From positions 1,240,001 to 1,304,000 of the forward strand of contig NZ_SHNN01000002.1 of NCBI RefSeq assembly GCF_026262625.1: DNA of 64,000 bases, in the 5' to 3' direction. The notes beneath the pieces are model-generated. The model was not told the origin of the DNA and searched no databases. It worked only from the letters and a program-made list of their open reading frames with translations. Within the stretch, counting starts at the first letter, position 1. Every line of letters starts with the position of its first letter. The position numbers and the translations under genes were made by a program. Positions 8,868-18,802 of the stretch are shown piece by piece. The stretch comes from Candidatus Litorirhabdus singularis (GTDB lineage: Bacteria > Pseudomonadota > Gammaproteobacteria > Pseudomonadales > Halieaceae).

Positions 8868-10784
8868 ATGAAAACACTGGCAACAATACTCGGCGTACTG
8901 GTATTCCTGATCATCGCAGCAGTCGTCGCTATACCCATGCTTATCTCGGTTGACGATCTCGCCGCGCCAATCGCCGCAGAGGTCAAAACGGCCACTGGAC
9001 GCGAGCTGACGGTTGCGGGAGACACTTCCTTATCAGTCTTTCCAAGCCTGTCGGTGCAGCTCAATGATGTCTCACTGTCGAATATGACGGGCGGCACCCG
9101 CGACGCCATGATCACGATGCAACAATTGGATGTGCATATACCGTGGCTGGCCCTATTCTCTGGACAGCTCAGTGTTGAACGCTTTGTCATCAGACAGCCC
9201 AACATTCTGCTAGAGACCGACGCCGGCGGCATGGGCAACTGGAACCTGGGCCCAACGGCAGAGCCAACCGCCGAGGCACCCGCAGAAGGGGGCGTGGCTT
9301 TGCCCGCTGGGTTCGATATCAACTTAGGGAAAGTCGCGATCGAGGACGGCAGCCTAACCTACCGAGATGGGGTCACCGGCGCAGAGACCCAGCTCAGTAA
9401 TCTGCAGCTGACAGTCACACTACCATCGCTGCATAAAGAACTAGGGATTAACGGCGCCCTCACCTATATGGATGAAACGTTTGAGCTAAGCCTGGCCGTC
9501 AATACGCTGGCGAAAATACTCGGCGGTGAACCGTTTGACATGGCCGCCAGCATAAACTCGCGACTAGTAACGCTAGACTACGCCGGAAACATAGCCGCTG
9601 ACGCCAGCCTGACCGGCTCGCTTAACCTGCAGGCTGACTCGGTGAAAGCGTTGATGGCGTGGCAACAAATAGACATGGAAAGCAAAGACAACGCTCTCAA
9701 CCAACTGACGCTGGGTGCTGATATCAGTTTTGGTAACGACCAATTGGCAATGAATCAGCTCAAATTGACACTGGATGCACTGACAGTCACCGGATCCAGT
9801 ACGATCACACTGGCAGAAACTCCTGCTGTAAAGGCCAATATAGACTTGGGCTTACTGGACTTGAACCCGTACCTACCGAACGAGTCTGCCAGCGAAGCAG
9901 GCGCACCGCCGGTTGCCGACGCTGAAGCCGCATCAACCCCGATAGTCTGGGACGACACTACGATAGACTTGTCTGGTCTAGGCGCGGTTAATGCCGATAT
10001 AAAGCTGCGCACCACAGGCCTGGTGTTCCAGGACATCAAACTGGGTGAGACTACACTAGCGCTGCTGCTGCAGAACAGTAAACTCAAGGTGCAGCTGACC
10101 AAATTCGAGGCCTACGAGGGCACCGGCAATGGCCAAATCACGCTCAATGCCGCTAGCCAGCCCTATCGTGTCAGCACCCGTTTTGACCTCACTGGCATAC
10201 AGGCACAACCGTTATTGCGCGACGCCGCGGGTTTCGACAAACTGATGGGGAACGGGCAACTTAACATTAACTTGAATACCAACGGTATCAGTCAGAAATC
10301 ATTCATCAAAAAATTGGCCGGGAACGTGGGCTTCGCCTTCAACGACGGCGCGGTAGCGGGCGCCAATATCGCGCAAATGCTGCGCAGTTCCGAGAGTCTG
10401 CTTAAAGGTGATGTTGGCGGCGCCAACCTGAATGCCAGTTTTGATGAGGCGGCGCAAACAGACTTTTCTGAGATGAAAGGTACCCTCAACTTTACCAACG
10501 GGGTTGGAATAAATGACGACCTCAGCCTGGCAAGCCCGCTACTACGGATAACCGGTGCCGGCAAGGTGGACCTACCTGCCACCAAGGTTGACTACGTGGT
10601 CAAAGCGCGACTGGTTACTAGCATCGAAGGTCAAGGTGGCGGTAAGGCCAAGGGAGTTGGCATACCGATTAAAGTCATTGGCCCCTTTCATGACCTGAGC
10701 ATCAAACCAGATTTCAGCAAAGCCGCCGAGAACGAACTTAAGGATCGGGCCGGTAAAGAGCTATTCAAACGTTTTGGGCGCTAG
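8868..10784 (+). CDS. AsmA family protein
   Basis: A 638-aa protein with one N-terminal membrane segment (ATILGVLVFLIIAAVVAIPML) followed by a long beta-rich periplasmic region. Family features include the early TGRELTVAGDTSLSVFPSLS stretch and a C-terminal AsmA_2 region ending in PIKVIGPFHDLSIKPDF. AsmA-like proteins are repeat-beta-groove proteins thought to move or organise phospholipid between the two membranes. ATG at 8868 is preferred over the open frame from 8802. It runs about 115 bp ahead of the CvfB-like gene on the same strand. Confidence 0.9.
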   Translation: MKTLATILGVLVFLIIAAVVAIPMLISVDDLAAPIAAEVKTATGRELTVAGDTSLSVFPSLSVQLNDVSLSNMTGGTRDAMITMQQLDVHIPWLALFSGQLSVERFVIRQPNILLETDAGGMGNWNLGPTAEPTAEAPAEGGVALPAGFDINLGKVAIEDGSLTYRDGVTGAETQLSNLQLTVTLPSLHKELGINGALTYMDETFELSLAVNTLAKILGGEPFDMAASINSRLVTLDYAGNIAADASLTGSLNLQADSVKALMAWQQIDMESKDNALNQLTLGADISFGNDQLAMNQLKLTLDALTVTGSSTITLAETPAVKANIDLGLLDLNPYLPNESASEAGAPPVADAEAASTPIVWDDTTIDLSGLGAVNADIKLRTTGLVFQDIKLGETTLALLLQNSKLKVQLTKFEAYEGTGNGQITLNAASQPYRVSTRFDLTGIQAQPLLRDAAGFDKLMGNGQLNINLNTNGISQKSFIKKLAGNVGFAFNDGAVAGANIAQMLRSSESLLKGDVGGANLNASFDEAAQTDFSEMKGTLNFTNGVGINDDLSLASPLLRITGAGKVDLPATKVDYVVKARLVTSIEGQGGGKAKGVGIPIKVIGPFHDLSIKPDFSKAAENELKDRAGKELFKRFGR

Positions 10785-10899
10785 TTAGCTATCTCGCTGC
10801 ACTCTCCAGTGGGGGGTGCGGTGCATACATGAAGCCGGGTAACCGCTAGTGGCCCCATCCAAAACCCGATAGACTGCGCAGCCCAGTCGGACCGTCTCT

Positions 10900-11748
10900 A
10901 TGCTTAAAATTGGTCATTTCAACACGCTTGTCGTGCAAGACAAGACCTACAACGGCCTCCTGCTGGACGGCGGCAGTTTTGGGCCCGTCAGGATCCTTGA
11001 CGCCGAAGGCTCTGCGAGCGAAGAAGTCGGCGATACCGTTGATGTATTTGTTTATCCCGACAGTAAGGGATTGCTGCAGGGAACGCGACAGGCACCGCTG
11101 GCCTGTCTGGGAGAAGTCGCCTGGCTTGAAATTGCTGAAGTGAATGACATCGGGGCTTTCGCACACTGGGGACTCCCGAAGGACCTGTTCATACCCTTTG
11201 CTGAGCAAACCAGTGGGCTGCAGGCGGGAAAGAAAGTCTTGGTACGGGTCTATCTGGATAACCAGAGCCGCCTCGCGGGCAGCATGCGACTGGACCATTG
11301 GGTAGACGATGACGCCAGCCGTTGGAACAGCGGCCAACAAGTCGCCCTCATCATCGGCGACCGCACAGAATTGGGCTACAAGGCTATTATTGAACATCAG
11401 TGCTGGGGGCTGCTGTACAGCAACGAGCTACAGCAACCGCTGCGCAAGGGCATGCAGCTCGAAGGTTACATCAAACGTATTCGCAGCGATGGTCGCGCCG
11501 ACCTTAGTCTTGAAAAACCGGGCTACTCAAAAAGTCGAATCGATACCGTCGCTGAGCAAATTATGACGACTCTGGGGGAGAACGATGGCTACCTGATGCT
11601 GAACGATAAGAGTTCGCCAGCGGCGATAATGTCCATTTTCGGGGTCAGTAAAAAAGTATTTAAACAAGCCCTAGGGGCGCTCTACAAGCAGCAGCGAGTG
11701 CAGCTTGACGGTCGTGGCATCAAACTCAACGAGACCGATGCAGAGTAG
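10900..11748 (+). CDS. CvfB/YitL-like S1 RNA-binding protein
   Basis: A 282-aa soluble protein. The N-terminal half holds S1-like OB folds (GAFAHWGLPKDLFIPFAEQ is the typical S1-fold segment), a middle OB domain ends in KRIRSDGRADLSLEKPG, and a C-terminal winged helix contains MSIFGVSKKVFKQALGALYK. This order matches the CvfB family, whose characterised member in Staphylococcus is an RNA-binding regulator of virulence genes. Function here is inferred as RNA binding. No unusual residues were seen. Confidence 0.88.
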   Translation: MLKIGHFNTLVVQDKTYNGLLLDGGSFGPVRILDAEGSASEEVGDTVDVFVYPDSKGLLQGTRQAPLACLGEVAWLEIAEVNDIGAFAHWGLPKDLFIPFAEQTSGLQAGKKVLVRVYLDNQSRLAGSMRLDHWVDDDASRWNSGQQVALIIGDRTELGYKAIIEHQCWGLLYSNELQQPLRKGMQLEGYIKRIRSDGRADLSLEKPGYSKSRIDTVAEQIMTTLGENDGYLMLNDKSSPAAIMSIFGVSKKVFKQALGALYKQQRVQLDGRGIKLNETDAE

Positions 11749-11795
11749 CGTAGATTTGGCAGCCAATTTAAGTACAGCAGAATCTGGGTTACGCT

Positions 11796-12581
11796 TTAAA
11801 GCACCGCTAATTGGCTATTCAGTAAATCAGTCACCAGCATGTCGCCAGGACCGTGCGATATACAGAACGGCGGCCGCGAGCTCTGCACAATGCTCTGTGG
11901 CGTGACGCCGCAACCCCAAAACAGCGGCAGTTCATCTTGCCCTACCGTCACCGCGTCGCCGTAATCCGGCAACGCGATATCATCGATTCCAATTAGCTGC
12001 GGATTACCGAGATGGACCGGGGCACCGTGTACTGAAGGAAATCGACTGCTTATCTGGATGGCACGAATGGCGTCTGCAGCGGCAAACGGGCGCATACTCA
12101 CAACCATATTGCCGTGCAGCCGACCGCTGCCTGCACAGGCAATATCGGTCTGATACATGGGGACGTTTTTACCCTCGGCAATATTGCGAATCTCCAGCCC
12201 TGCTGCCAGCAGAGCCTCTTCAAAGGAGAACGAGCAGCCAATCGCAAATACCACCAGATCGTCGCGCCAATGGTCCATCAGGTTGTCTACCGCCGCAACC
12301 TGCTCTCCATTTTCAAACACTCGATAACTGGGTACATCAGTGCGCACATCCAGGTCTGAGCCCAATGCAGGTAACAGCGGCGAGCCCGGCTCCGACATCG
12401 CTATCAGTGGGCAGGGCTTGGGATTCTGGTGACAGAAACCCATAAACTCCATCGCCCAGTCCTCGGGCAGAATCATCAGATTGCACTGCACATGGCCGCC
12501 CGCCAAGCCTGAAGTGTTGCCCTTATGCTGCCCGGAACGAATGGCTTGGCGCAGTTGCTGCGCGGCATTGTGAATGCTCAT
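11796..12581 (-). CDS. putative hydro-lyase, DUF1445 family
   Basis: A 261-aa protein matching the DUF1445 putative hydro-lyase family (D-glutamate cyclase-like). Typical elements are [15 protein letters not shown] near the N-terminus, [17 protein letters not shown] in the middle and [11 protein letters not shown] plus [11 protein letters not shown] at the C-terminus. AGGA nine bases upstream supports ATG at 12581 over TTG 12590 or ATG 12587. It is convergent with the CvfB-like gene. The physiological reaction for this family is not firmly known except in mammalian D-glutamate cyclase. Confidence 0.85.
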   Translation of the reverse strand: MSIHNAAQQLRQAIRSGQHKGNTSGLAGGHVQCNLMILPEDWAMEFMGFCHQNPKPCPLIAMSEPGSPLLPALGSDLDVRTDVPSYRVFENGEQVAAVDNLMDHWRDDLVVFAIGCSFSFEEALLAAGLEIRNIAEGKNVPMYQTDIACAGSGRLHGNMVVSMRPFAAADAIRAIQISSRFPSVHGAPVHLGNPQLIGIDDIALPDYGDAVTVGQDELPLFWGCGVTPQSIVQSSRPPFCISHGPGDMLVTDLLNSQLAVL

Positions 12582-12835
12582 AATCATCAATCCTGTTCCA
12601 AATGCAGCGGACAGCTAAAAGCTGAAAGCACGCTCTATACTCCTTACAATAACACGCTGATGGCAGTAACAGCAGCCGAAGCTTTGTGGACCATCCGCTT
12701 GGCGACAATCCATGGTCCAACCTATACACGGGGGTTTTTATCGCCGCAAAACCCTCTTATCATGCGTTCTTGACGCGACCCTGCGTACCACAGATGGCTG
12801 GCCTGACATCAATAACGGCCGCAAAGGAGATACAG

Positions 12836-13117
12836 ATGAAGGCAGTATGGAATGGCACAGTTTTAGCGCAGAGCGATGCTACCGTTGTAGTAGAGTCCAA
12901 TCATTACTTCCCACGCGACTCTATTGTAAAAGAGTATTTTCAGGAGAGCAGCAAGACCACCCATTGCCCGTGGAAAGGCGACGCCAACTACTACTCTATT
13001 ACCGTAGACGGCAAAACCAACACGGACGCTGCCTGGCATTACGACACCCCCAAGGACGGCGCCAGCGAAATAGCGGGCATGGTCGCATTCTACGGCAGTG
13101 TAGAGGTCTCAGCCTGA
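12836..13117 (+). CDS. DUF427 domain protein
   Basis: A 93-aa single-domain protein with family hallmarks MKAVWNGTVLAQSDATVVVE, SNHYFPRDSI, CPWKGDANYYS and TDAAWHYDTPK. AAAGGAGA seven bases before ATG 12836 fixes the start. DUF427 proteins are small beta-rich proteins of unknown activity, widespread in bacteria and fungi. It is followed by the VOC gene 45 bp downstream on the same strand. Confidence 0.88.
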   Translation: MKAVWNGTVLAQSDATVVVESNHYFPRDSIVKEYFQESSKTTHCPWKGDANYYSITVDGKTNTDAAWHYDTPKDGASEIAGMVAFYGSVEVSA

Positions 13118-13162
13118 TCACCCTACACTGAGAATGCGGTTGATGACGCAGGAGACGAAACC

Positions 13163-13582
13163 ATGATCAAGCCAGTTGCTATAGACCATATTGTGCTACG
13201 TACTGAGTACGTGCAGGAGCTGGTTGATTTTTACTGCCAGGTTATTGGTTGCACCATAGAACGGGAAACTGAAGCCGAACTTGGTCTGACCCAGTTACGG
13301 GCCGGTAATGCGCTCATAGACATCGTCGATGTTAAGGCCACATTGGGCCTCAAGGGCGGTGAAGCGCCGCGACAAACCGGCAACAATGTGGACCATTTCT
13401 GCCTGCAGATTGAAGCCTTTGAGGAACAGGCCTTGATCGACTACCTGCGTTCCAAAGGTGTAGCTTGCAGGGGTTTCGCCGAGCGCTACGGCGCTCAGGG
13501 CATGGGACGCTCGATCTATATCAAGGACATTGCCGGCAACAACCTGGAATTGAGGTCAGTGCAAGAACATCAAACACAGTAG
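13163..13582 (+). CDS. VOC family (glyoxalase-like) protein
   Basis: A 139-aa protein of the vicinal oxygen chelate superfamily. His in AIDHIVLRT at the start, His in NVDHFCLQI in the middle and Glu in GNNLELRS at the end are the usual metal ligands. GGAGACGAAACC before the ATG is a good ribosome binding site. These enzymes include lactoylglutathione lyases, dioxygenases and fosfomycin-resistance proteins; the substrate cannot be assigned. Probably in one transcript with the DUF427 gene. Confidence 0.88.
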   Translation: MIKPVAIDHIVLRTEYVQELVDFYCQVIGCTIERETEAELGLTQLRAGNALIDIVDVKATLGLKGGEAPRQTGNNVDHFCLQIEAFEEQALIDYLRSKGVACRGFAERYGAQGMGRSIYIKDIAGNNLELRSVQEHQTQ

Positions 13583-13703
13583 TCAATGGTCTGATCTCGA
13601 AGGCTATTGGTGAAATTTTCAGATTGTTGACTCAGCCCGGTTCCATTAGGATGCGTGGCTGCGCGAGCCAAGCGACCTAATTATGCAACGACGGATATCG
13701 ATA

Positions 13704-14384
13704 ATGAAAAAGATTCTAATTCCAGTGACCAACCACGCCACACTAGGCGACACTAATCAAGCCAATGGCACCTATGCACCAGAGCTGACACATGCTCTGC
13801 ACGTGTTTCTAGAGGCGGGCTTTGAATACGATCTCGCTTCGATCAAAGGCGGCAAGGCACCGCTCTATGGCACTGATGTTGAAGGCGACGCCGTTAACGA
13901 CGCGATACTGAACAATGCAGAATTTCAAACGCGTTTGGCCAATACGATGGAGCTATCTCAGGTGGCGATTGCTGATTACGACGCTATCTTTTACCCCGGT
14001 GGCTTTGGCTTGCTATCGGACCTGGCCAGCAATGAAGATTTTGCCCTGCTCAGCGCCACGCACTATGAAAACGGTGGAATTCTGGCAGCGGTATGTCACG
14101 GCCCTGCGGGCCTGCTACCTATTACCCTCAGCAATGGCCAAAAGCTACTCAGCGATAAGTCGGTGACCGGATTTACCCGTGAAGAAGAAATCGATTTTGG
14201 AACTATCAACGATATCCCATTTTTGCTGGAGGAAGCTCTCACCCGCAACTCTGCGCGATACAGCAAGGTTCAACCCTGGGGCGTATTTGTGGTTGAGGAC
14301 GATCGCGTCATTACCGGACAGAACCCCGCTAGCGCTCACGCGGTTGGCGAGGCTGTCACCAAAATTCTGCTGGAACAAGCGTAA
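13704..14384 (+). CDS. DJ-1/PfpI (Hsp31-like) family protein
   Basis: A 226-aa protein of the type 1 glutamine amidotransferase-like DJ-1 superfamily. The nucleophile elbow AAVCHGPAGLL carries Cys131 followed by His132, and Glu27 in TYAPELTHA occupies the acid position. A YPGGFGLLSDL loop precedes it, as in Hsp31/YajL-type proteins. Members act as glyoxalase III/deglycase, chaperone or amidase; which applies is unknown. The start at 13704 is chosen over ATG 13683 because it begins directly with the family core. Confidence 0.88.
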   Translation: MKKILIPVTNHATLGDTNQANGTYAPELTHALHVFLEAGFEYDLASIKGGKAPLYGTDVEGDAVNDAILNNAEFQTRLANTMELSQVAIADYDAIFYPGGFGLLSDLASNEDFALLSATHYENGGILAAVCHGPAGLLPITLSNGQKLLSDKSVTGFTREEEIDFGTINDIPFLLEEALTRNSARYSKVQPWGVFVVEDDRVITGQNPASAHAVGEAVTKILLEQA

Positions 14385-14444
14385 CCCGTGATCCCGTTAA
14401 GCAGCCGCTGAAAACTGGCCCTGAAATTTTCATCGAGTCACACT

Positions 14445-15344
14445 ATGCGTAAGCCACCCGTACCTTCTAGCGGCAATCTTATTGTCGCCATTTTCATGAC
14501 TGTCGGGCTATCAGCCTGCGGCGAAAGCGAACCGTTGACAGAGCAACGCTACGCGCCGGTTGATGAGCTGATCATTCAGGTTACTAGCGCGGTGGCTTCG
14601 CTGCCGCGACTGAGTCTGGTTGCGGATATTGACCATTCCCGAATGGCGGCGGAAACCGGAGCAGTCATGCCTCCCGCGCGAGTGATTATTTTTTCCGATG
14701 CTGCCTTAGAAACTAACTTGCTACAACAAAACCAGTTGCTGGCGGTAGATCTCCCGCTGAGAGTACTGGCCTACGAGGAAAAACCGGGAGTCGCGAAAGC
14801 TATTTATAACGAATTTGACTATTTGCTCTCTCGGTACTCGCTGGCGGAAAACAGTGCGTTACGCACCGCCCATGACAAAGCCTACGAACAGGTACTGGCG
14901 GGAATCCCCGCAACTTCACGCACTGCATTTTCCGACAATTCCATGCAGCCAGACGGGATGGTAACCATTAGCAGCCCTTACAATTTTGCTAAGACTATAG
15001 AGCTTATTAAAGCCGCCATAAACGCGCAGGACGATACTGTTGTATTTGGCGAGGTCGACTATCAAAAAAGTGCACGCGCCAACAGCTTAGAACTGCGACC
15101 AACCACTCTGATACTATTCGGCGCGCCCGCGCCTGGGGCCGCTGCGATGCAGAAGGCTCTGACACTGGGCTTGGATGCATTTTGTCAGAAGTTTCTGGTA
15201 TGGCAAGACGAACAGGGAAACGTGCATCTTAGCTACAATGACCTACTGGCGCTGGCCGAGCGCCAAAATGTTTCCAAGAGCATCCCGCTTCGAGTGATCA
15301 ACTTTCGGCTGGCAAAAACGTTCGAGGCAGCGCTTGATCAATAG
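14445..15344 (+). CDS. lipoprotein with tandem DUF302 domains
   Basis: A 299-aa protein with a lipoprotein signal (GLSAC, Cys25). It contains two DUF302-like repeats. The first has PPARVIIFSDAALETNLLQQ and LPLRVLAYEE; the second has RPTTLILFGAPAPGAAAMQK and IPLRVINF. The second repeat includes the family stretch AKTIELIKAAI. DUF302 is a small alpha/beta fold of unknown role, sometimes linked to thermal or sulfur metabolism genes. Likely periplasmic, membrane-anchored. Last gene of a run of four on the plus strand. Confidence 0.82.
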   Translation: MRKPPVPSSGNLIVAIFMTVGLSACGESEPLTEQRYAPVDELIIQVTSAVASLPRLSLVADIDHSRMAAETGAVMPPARVIIFSDAALETNLLQQNQLLAVDLPLRVLAYEEKPGVAKAIYNEFDYLLSRYSLAENSALRTAHDKAYEQVLAGIPATSRTAFSDNSMQPDGMVTISSPYNFAKTIELIKAAINAQDDTVVFGEVDYQKSARANSLELRPTTLILFGAPAPGAAAMQKALTLGLDAFCQKFLVWQDEQGNVHLSYNDLLALAERQNVSKSIPLRVINFRLAKTFEAALDQ

Positions 15345-15420
15345 TCATTGGGAACACTAACTGCGTTGCTGGCAAGCATACTGCTCCACCAAAGCGACCC
15401 CGAATCGCCATGTCTCTCCT

Positions 15421-17094
15421 TCAGGAGCAGTCTGCACCGCCACGCAGCAGCCTTCCTGGCATAGCCCCTGTGGCCTCACCGTTCTCAAACGTGAACTCGC
15501 CGCGCTTGATGGTAGCGGTATAACCGCGTGCCTTCTGAATAAGCCGCTTACCCTCGCTCGGCAGATCATAAACCATTTCCGGGGCTAGTAATGACAAGGC
15601 CTCGAAATCGATAATGTTCATGTCAGCAAGGTAGCCAGGCGCGATCAAACCTCGATCATTAAGCCCATACAGACTTGCAGTATTGCGAGTCATACGATTG
15701 ACAATCAATTCCACCGGCAGCTTCTCCGCCCGGTCGCGAGCCACATAACTCAACAGGTAGGTGGGTGCGCTAGCATCGCACAGCACCCCGCAGTGAGCGC
15801 CGCCATCGGATAGACCGAACACACTATCGTCGCGCGCAATGGCGTCAAAAAATGGGCTGAGATCGCCGTCATACCCGCTGAAGAAAAAGAGTATCTGCCG
15901 CTGCTCAGCCAGCGTATCCATGAGCACATCCAAGTGGTGCTCGCCACGCTGCTCGGCAACGCCCATTATACTGTCGCTTGCGGCAGGCTCGTATGACAGC
16001 GCTTCATCCAAGGGGTACATCTGCTCATAGCTGCTGGTGAAGCGCCGGGCATCGGCATTGCGGTGGTGGACCGGCTGCTCCGTTCGTATTTTCTCGCGAA
16101 ACTCGGGGTCGCGCAGGTGCGCTATACGCTCGCCCAGCGGCAAGTGATGAATAGCCTTGTAGCTGGGGAAAATCGCCAGCGGGTTGATGGTGCCCTCCAA
16201 ACTCATCAGGATAGATGCAGGACGGGCTCCTACCTGGGGACGAAACTCCAGGCCATCCTGCCGGAGTCGATCTGCCAGTGCCCAGATTTTCAACTCGGGC
16301 TTTGGCACTGTCAATACTGTAACCGGGCGCCCCGTATTGCGAATAATCGCCTCGATCCAGTCCAACTCAGCATCATCTTCCAGGTAATCGGTGATGATCT
16401 CGATGGTGCCGTGGTCCAGCCCCTTGAAGGCGTTGCCCAATGCCAGCATTTCCTTGGCCGCGGCGTGTGTTCCGGGTACGTGTTTGCCGTCCTTGTCGAG
16501 GTGACCGTAAAACCGCGAAGTGGAAAAACCCATAGCGCCAGCCTTAAGCGCCTCCCTGGTCAGGCTTGCCATGCTGGCGATATCCGCATCTGTAGAGTCG
16601 TCATAACAGCGATCGCCCATCACGTAACGGCGCACCGCCACATGCGGCACCTGAGAGCCAACATCCATCACGTATGGGGTATCGATCGCGTCCAGGTATT
16701 CTGCATAGCTTTCCCAACCCCAGGGGATGCCTTCGTCCAAGGCGGAGCCAGGAATGTCTTCCACGCTCTCCATGAGTTCGATAAGTCGCGTTTCATCGCC
16801 GGCGCGAACCGGCGCAAAGCCCACCCCGCAATTACCCATGACCGTGGTAGTCACGCCGTGCCAGCAACTGGGCGTCAGGTGTTTGTCCCAACAAACCTGG
16901 CCGTCGTAATGGGTATGAATGTCTACAAACCCCGGCGTAAGCAATTGCCCCCGCGCATCAAATTCTCGCGTGGCCGGCCCGAGGTTATCCCCTACTTCAG
17001 CAATCAGTCCGTCCTTAACACCTACCGCACCCTGAAACGCGGACTGGCCCGAACCGTCGACGATAGTTGCATTGGTAATCTTCAAATCGAACAT
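15421..17094 (-). CDS. N-acyl-D-amino-acid deacylase-like amidohydrolase
   Basis: A 557-aa cytoplasmic amidohydrolase. The N-terminal beta domain begins [16 protein letters not shown] and leads to the metal-binding [12 protein letters not shown] (HxH). [18 protein letters not shown] is diagnostic of the D-aminoacylase branch, and [10 protein letters not shown] carries the late catalytic Asp. The C-terminus has the [12 protein letters not shown] strand common to the superfamily. ATG at 17094, with AGGAG upstream, is chosen. It likely hydrolyses N-acyl-D-amino acids or related amides. The next gene upstream on the strand is the NTF2-like gene at 17238. Confidence 0.9.
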   Translation of the reverse strand: MFDLKITNATIVDGSGQSAFQGAVGVKDGLIAEVGDNLGPATREFDARGQLLTPGFVDIHTHYDGQVCWDKHLTPSCWHGVTTTVMGNCGVGFAPVRAGDETRLIELMESVEDIPGSALDEGIPWGWESYAEYLDAIDTPYVMDVGSQVPHVAVRRYVMGDRCYDDSTDADIASMASLTREALKAGAMGFSTSRFYGHLDKDGKHVPGTHAAAKEMLALGNAFKGLDHGTIEIITDYLEDDAELDWIEAIIRNTGRPVTVLTVPKPELKIWALADRLRQDGLEFRPQVGARPASILMSLEGTINPLAIFPSYKAIHHLPLGERIAHLRDPEFREKIRTEQPVHHRNADARRFTSSYEQMYPLDEALSYEPAASDSIMGVAEQRGEHHLDVLMDTLAEQRQILFFFSGYDGDLSPFFDAIARDDSVFGLSDGGAHCGVLCDASAPTYLLSYVARDRAEKLPVELIVNRMTRNTASLYGLNDRGLIAPGYLADMNIIDFEALSLLAPEMVYDLPSEGKRLIQKARGYTATIKRGEFTFENGEATGAMPGRLLRGGADCS

Positions 17095-17237
17095 GGAAGC
17101 TGCTCCTGTTGAGCGCAACGGGACTAATGGAGTTAACCTGACTATATTTCAAGTAGATTCCAGATAGCAACCTTGGTGGCAGCAACGCGAAAGCAAGAAA
17201 AGCTGACACCACCTCGACACTGAAGCCATCGCCACTG

Positions 17238-17606
17238 CTAGTTGTTGGGCGCCTGTTTAAAGGCGCTAGTGTCATAGTAGTCTCGATAATAGGTGAGCTT
17301 ACCGTCTGCAACTTTATAGATGCCACACCCTTCAACGCTGCGGTCAGGCATCATCGCTTCCCATTTGCACCAGGCCGCATCGGTACCACCGCAGATCTCA
17401 CGCGCCTCAAAGTGCACCTGCTGCTCCGCAGTCGCCTCGTTCATAGTCTGCATAAACACAGCAATATTCTTTTTGCCGACGACCGTGCCATAGAGCGGAT
17501 CCTCCAGTACAGCGTCATCAGAAAAAAGCTCTATCAACCGCGTGTAATCCCCTGCGTTTTGTATTTCCCAGAACTGCTCAATGAGTTCCCGTGCTGTCGA
17601 TGGCAT
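17238..17606 (-). CDS. NTF2/SnoaL-like protein
   Basis: A 122-aa single-domain alpha+beta barrel protein. LIEQFWEIQNAGDYTRLIELFSDDA-like helix and turn, EDPLYGTVVGKKNI, and a final KVADGKLTYYRDYYDTSAF strand are typical for the SnoaL/NTF2 superfamily. These are small-molecule isomerases, cyclases or ligand-binding proteins. Neighbour to a decayed second SnoaL-like gene on the same strand (17675-17869), and ahead of the D-aminoacylase gene. Confidence 0.85.
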   Translation of the reverse strand: MPSTARELIEQFWEIQNAGDYTRLIELFSDDAVLEDPLYGTVVGKKNIAVFMQTMNEATAEQQVHFEAREICGGTDAAWCKWEAMMPDRSVEGCGIYKVADGKLTYYRDYYDTSAFKQAPNN

Positions 17607-17674
17607 AGTTATCTTTCTCCTAATAATTTTGGGCGCAAGTCAGATTTTCAAAGCAACAGTTGAAGCTATCTGAA

Positions 17675-17869
17675 CTAGAATTTTCCATTGTCGTTCTTCC
17701 ACGAAGATTGCGGCGCAATTGCCTCACTAGTATCCCAGTGCTCAATGACTTTGTAATCTGACAGTAGGAAAAAGTCGTAGAAGGCAATGTCAGCAGTAAC
17801 GGTGGTGCCTTCACTAACCGGCAGCACAAAGTTGCCGTGGACTAGAATGCTGGGAACCCCACTGCCAAC
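17675..17869 (-). pseudogene. C-terminal remnant of SnoaL-like gene
   Basis: Reading the minus strand gives 64 codons without a start, beginning right after a TGA (17870-17872). The peptide contains VPSILVHGNFVLPVSEGTT, DIAFYDFFLLSDYKVIEHWD and PQSSWKNDNGKF before the stop. The AFYDFF...IEHWD...NDNGKF series is the conserved C-terminal half of SnoaL-like aldol-condensation-type proteins. The N-terminal half is missing, so this is a truncated pseudogene rather than a functional gene. Confidence 0.75.
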
Positions 17870-17974
17870 TCACGGTTTGTAGCTGATAGCGAAACCTTCA
17901 CCGAAACAGTACCATCGTAACTGACTCGAAACACTCTCAATAGTCGAACACTGCTTATTGCACAGGAAATCACA

Positions 17975-18799
17975 GTGACTAAACCCTGCAACTGGAAAGG
18001 CACGGCATTTAACACCTCACCGCAGTCCGCCAATGAAATTCACAGCGACGCGATGGCGCGCAGCTATGGCTTTCGCGGAGGTCTGGTTCCCGGGGTCACT
18101 GTATCGGCCTATCTGACCCATCCAGCGGTCGCAGCATGGGGGCTCGACTGGCTAGAACACGGCGGTGCAAAGGTAAGCATCCTCAACCCGACCTACGATG
18201 GTGACAGCTTCGCTGTAGCATTAGATAACGTCACAGACTCGGGCTATCAAGCGACGCTGACAGACGCAGGCGGCACGGTAACTGCCAGTGCAGAAGTCTA
18301 CCGTGACCATCAGCGTCCAGCGCCTATTTTGCGCGGCGATACGTTGCTACAGCCAGACAGTACGGCGCCGACAGCGATACCGGCAACAATGTATGAGATG
18401 CGCAAACACGGCATGTCGGCACTGGCTATCAATTGGCGTGCAGGGGTAGAGATGGAAAGCTATCTCAAAAACGCAGCAGCCATGGCACCAAGCCATGCAC
18501 CCACGAGCACCGGCCCCGGCTTTGCCAATACTGCGTTTTTGCTAGGCCTGAGCAACTGGGTGCTGGCCGACAATGTCAGCATGAATCCCTGGATACATAT
18601 GCAAACTCAATCCTGGAATTATGCAGCAGTAAAACCTAATACCAGGCTCACTGTCGAGTGCACCATTACTGACTTGTTCTCACGCAAAGGACACGAGTTT
18701 GTCGACGTGGAAGTTAACGCTTTTAATGCCGACAATAGCCAACCGGTGATAACCATAATGCTACGTGCAATCTATCGGGTGCGCGCCGCAGCAAACTGA
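17975..18799 (+). CDS. MaoC-like double hotdog protein
   Basis: A 274-aa cytoplasmic protein. The N-terminal half contains NEIHSDAMARSYGFRGGLVP, the hydratase-2/MaoC hotdog motif (Asn-x-Ile-His-x-Asp followed by Ala and Gly-Phe). The C-terminal half ends in a second hotdog-like sheet (TRLTVECTITDLFSRKGHEF...VDVEVNAFN). This arrangement fits an enoyl-CoA hydratase or acyl-CoA thioester-binding protein. It converges on a WS/DGAT gene with only 3 bp between stops, inside the neutral-lipid region, suggesting work on acyl-CoA. Catalytic role is inferred. Confidence 0.7.
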   Translation: MTKPCNWKGTAFNTSPQSANEIHSDAMARSYGFRGGLVPGVTVSAYLTHPAVAAWGLDWLEHGGAKVSILNPTYDGDSFAVALDNVTDSGYQATLTDAGGTVTASAEVYRDHQRPAPILRGDTLLQPDSTAPTAIPATMYEMRKHGMSALAINWRAGVEMESYLKNAAAMAPSHAPTSTGPGFANTAFLLGLSNWVLADNVSMNPWIHMQTQSWNYAAVKPNTRLTVECTITDLFSRKGHEFVDVEVNAFNADNSQPVITIMLRAIYRVRAAAN

Positions 18800-18802
18800 C
18801 GT

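Noticed and set aside
16063-17112. Long plus-strand open frame of 349 codons opposite the D-aminoacylase gene
   Set aside because: Antisense shadow; the minus-strand product matches a family over its whole length.
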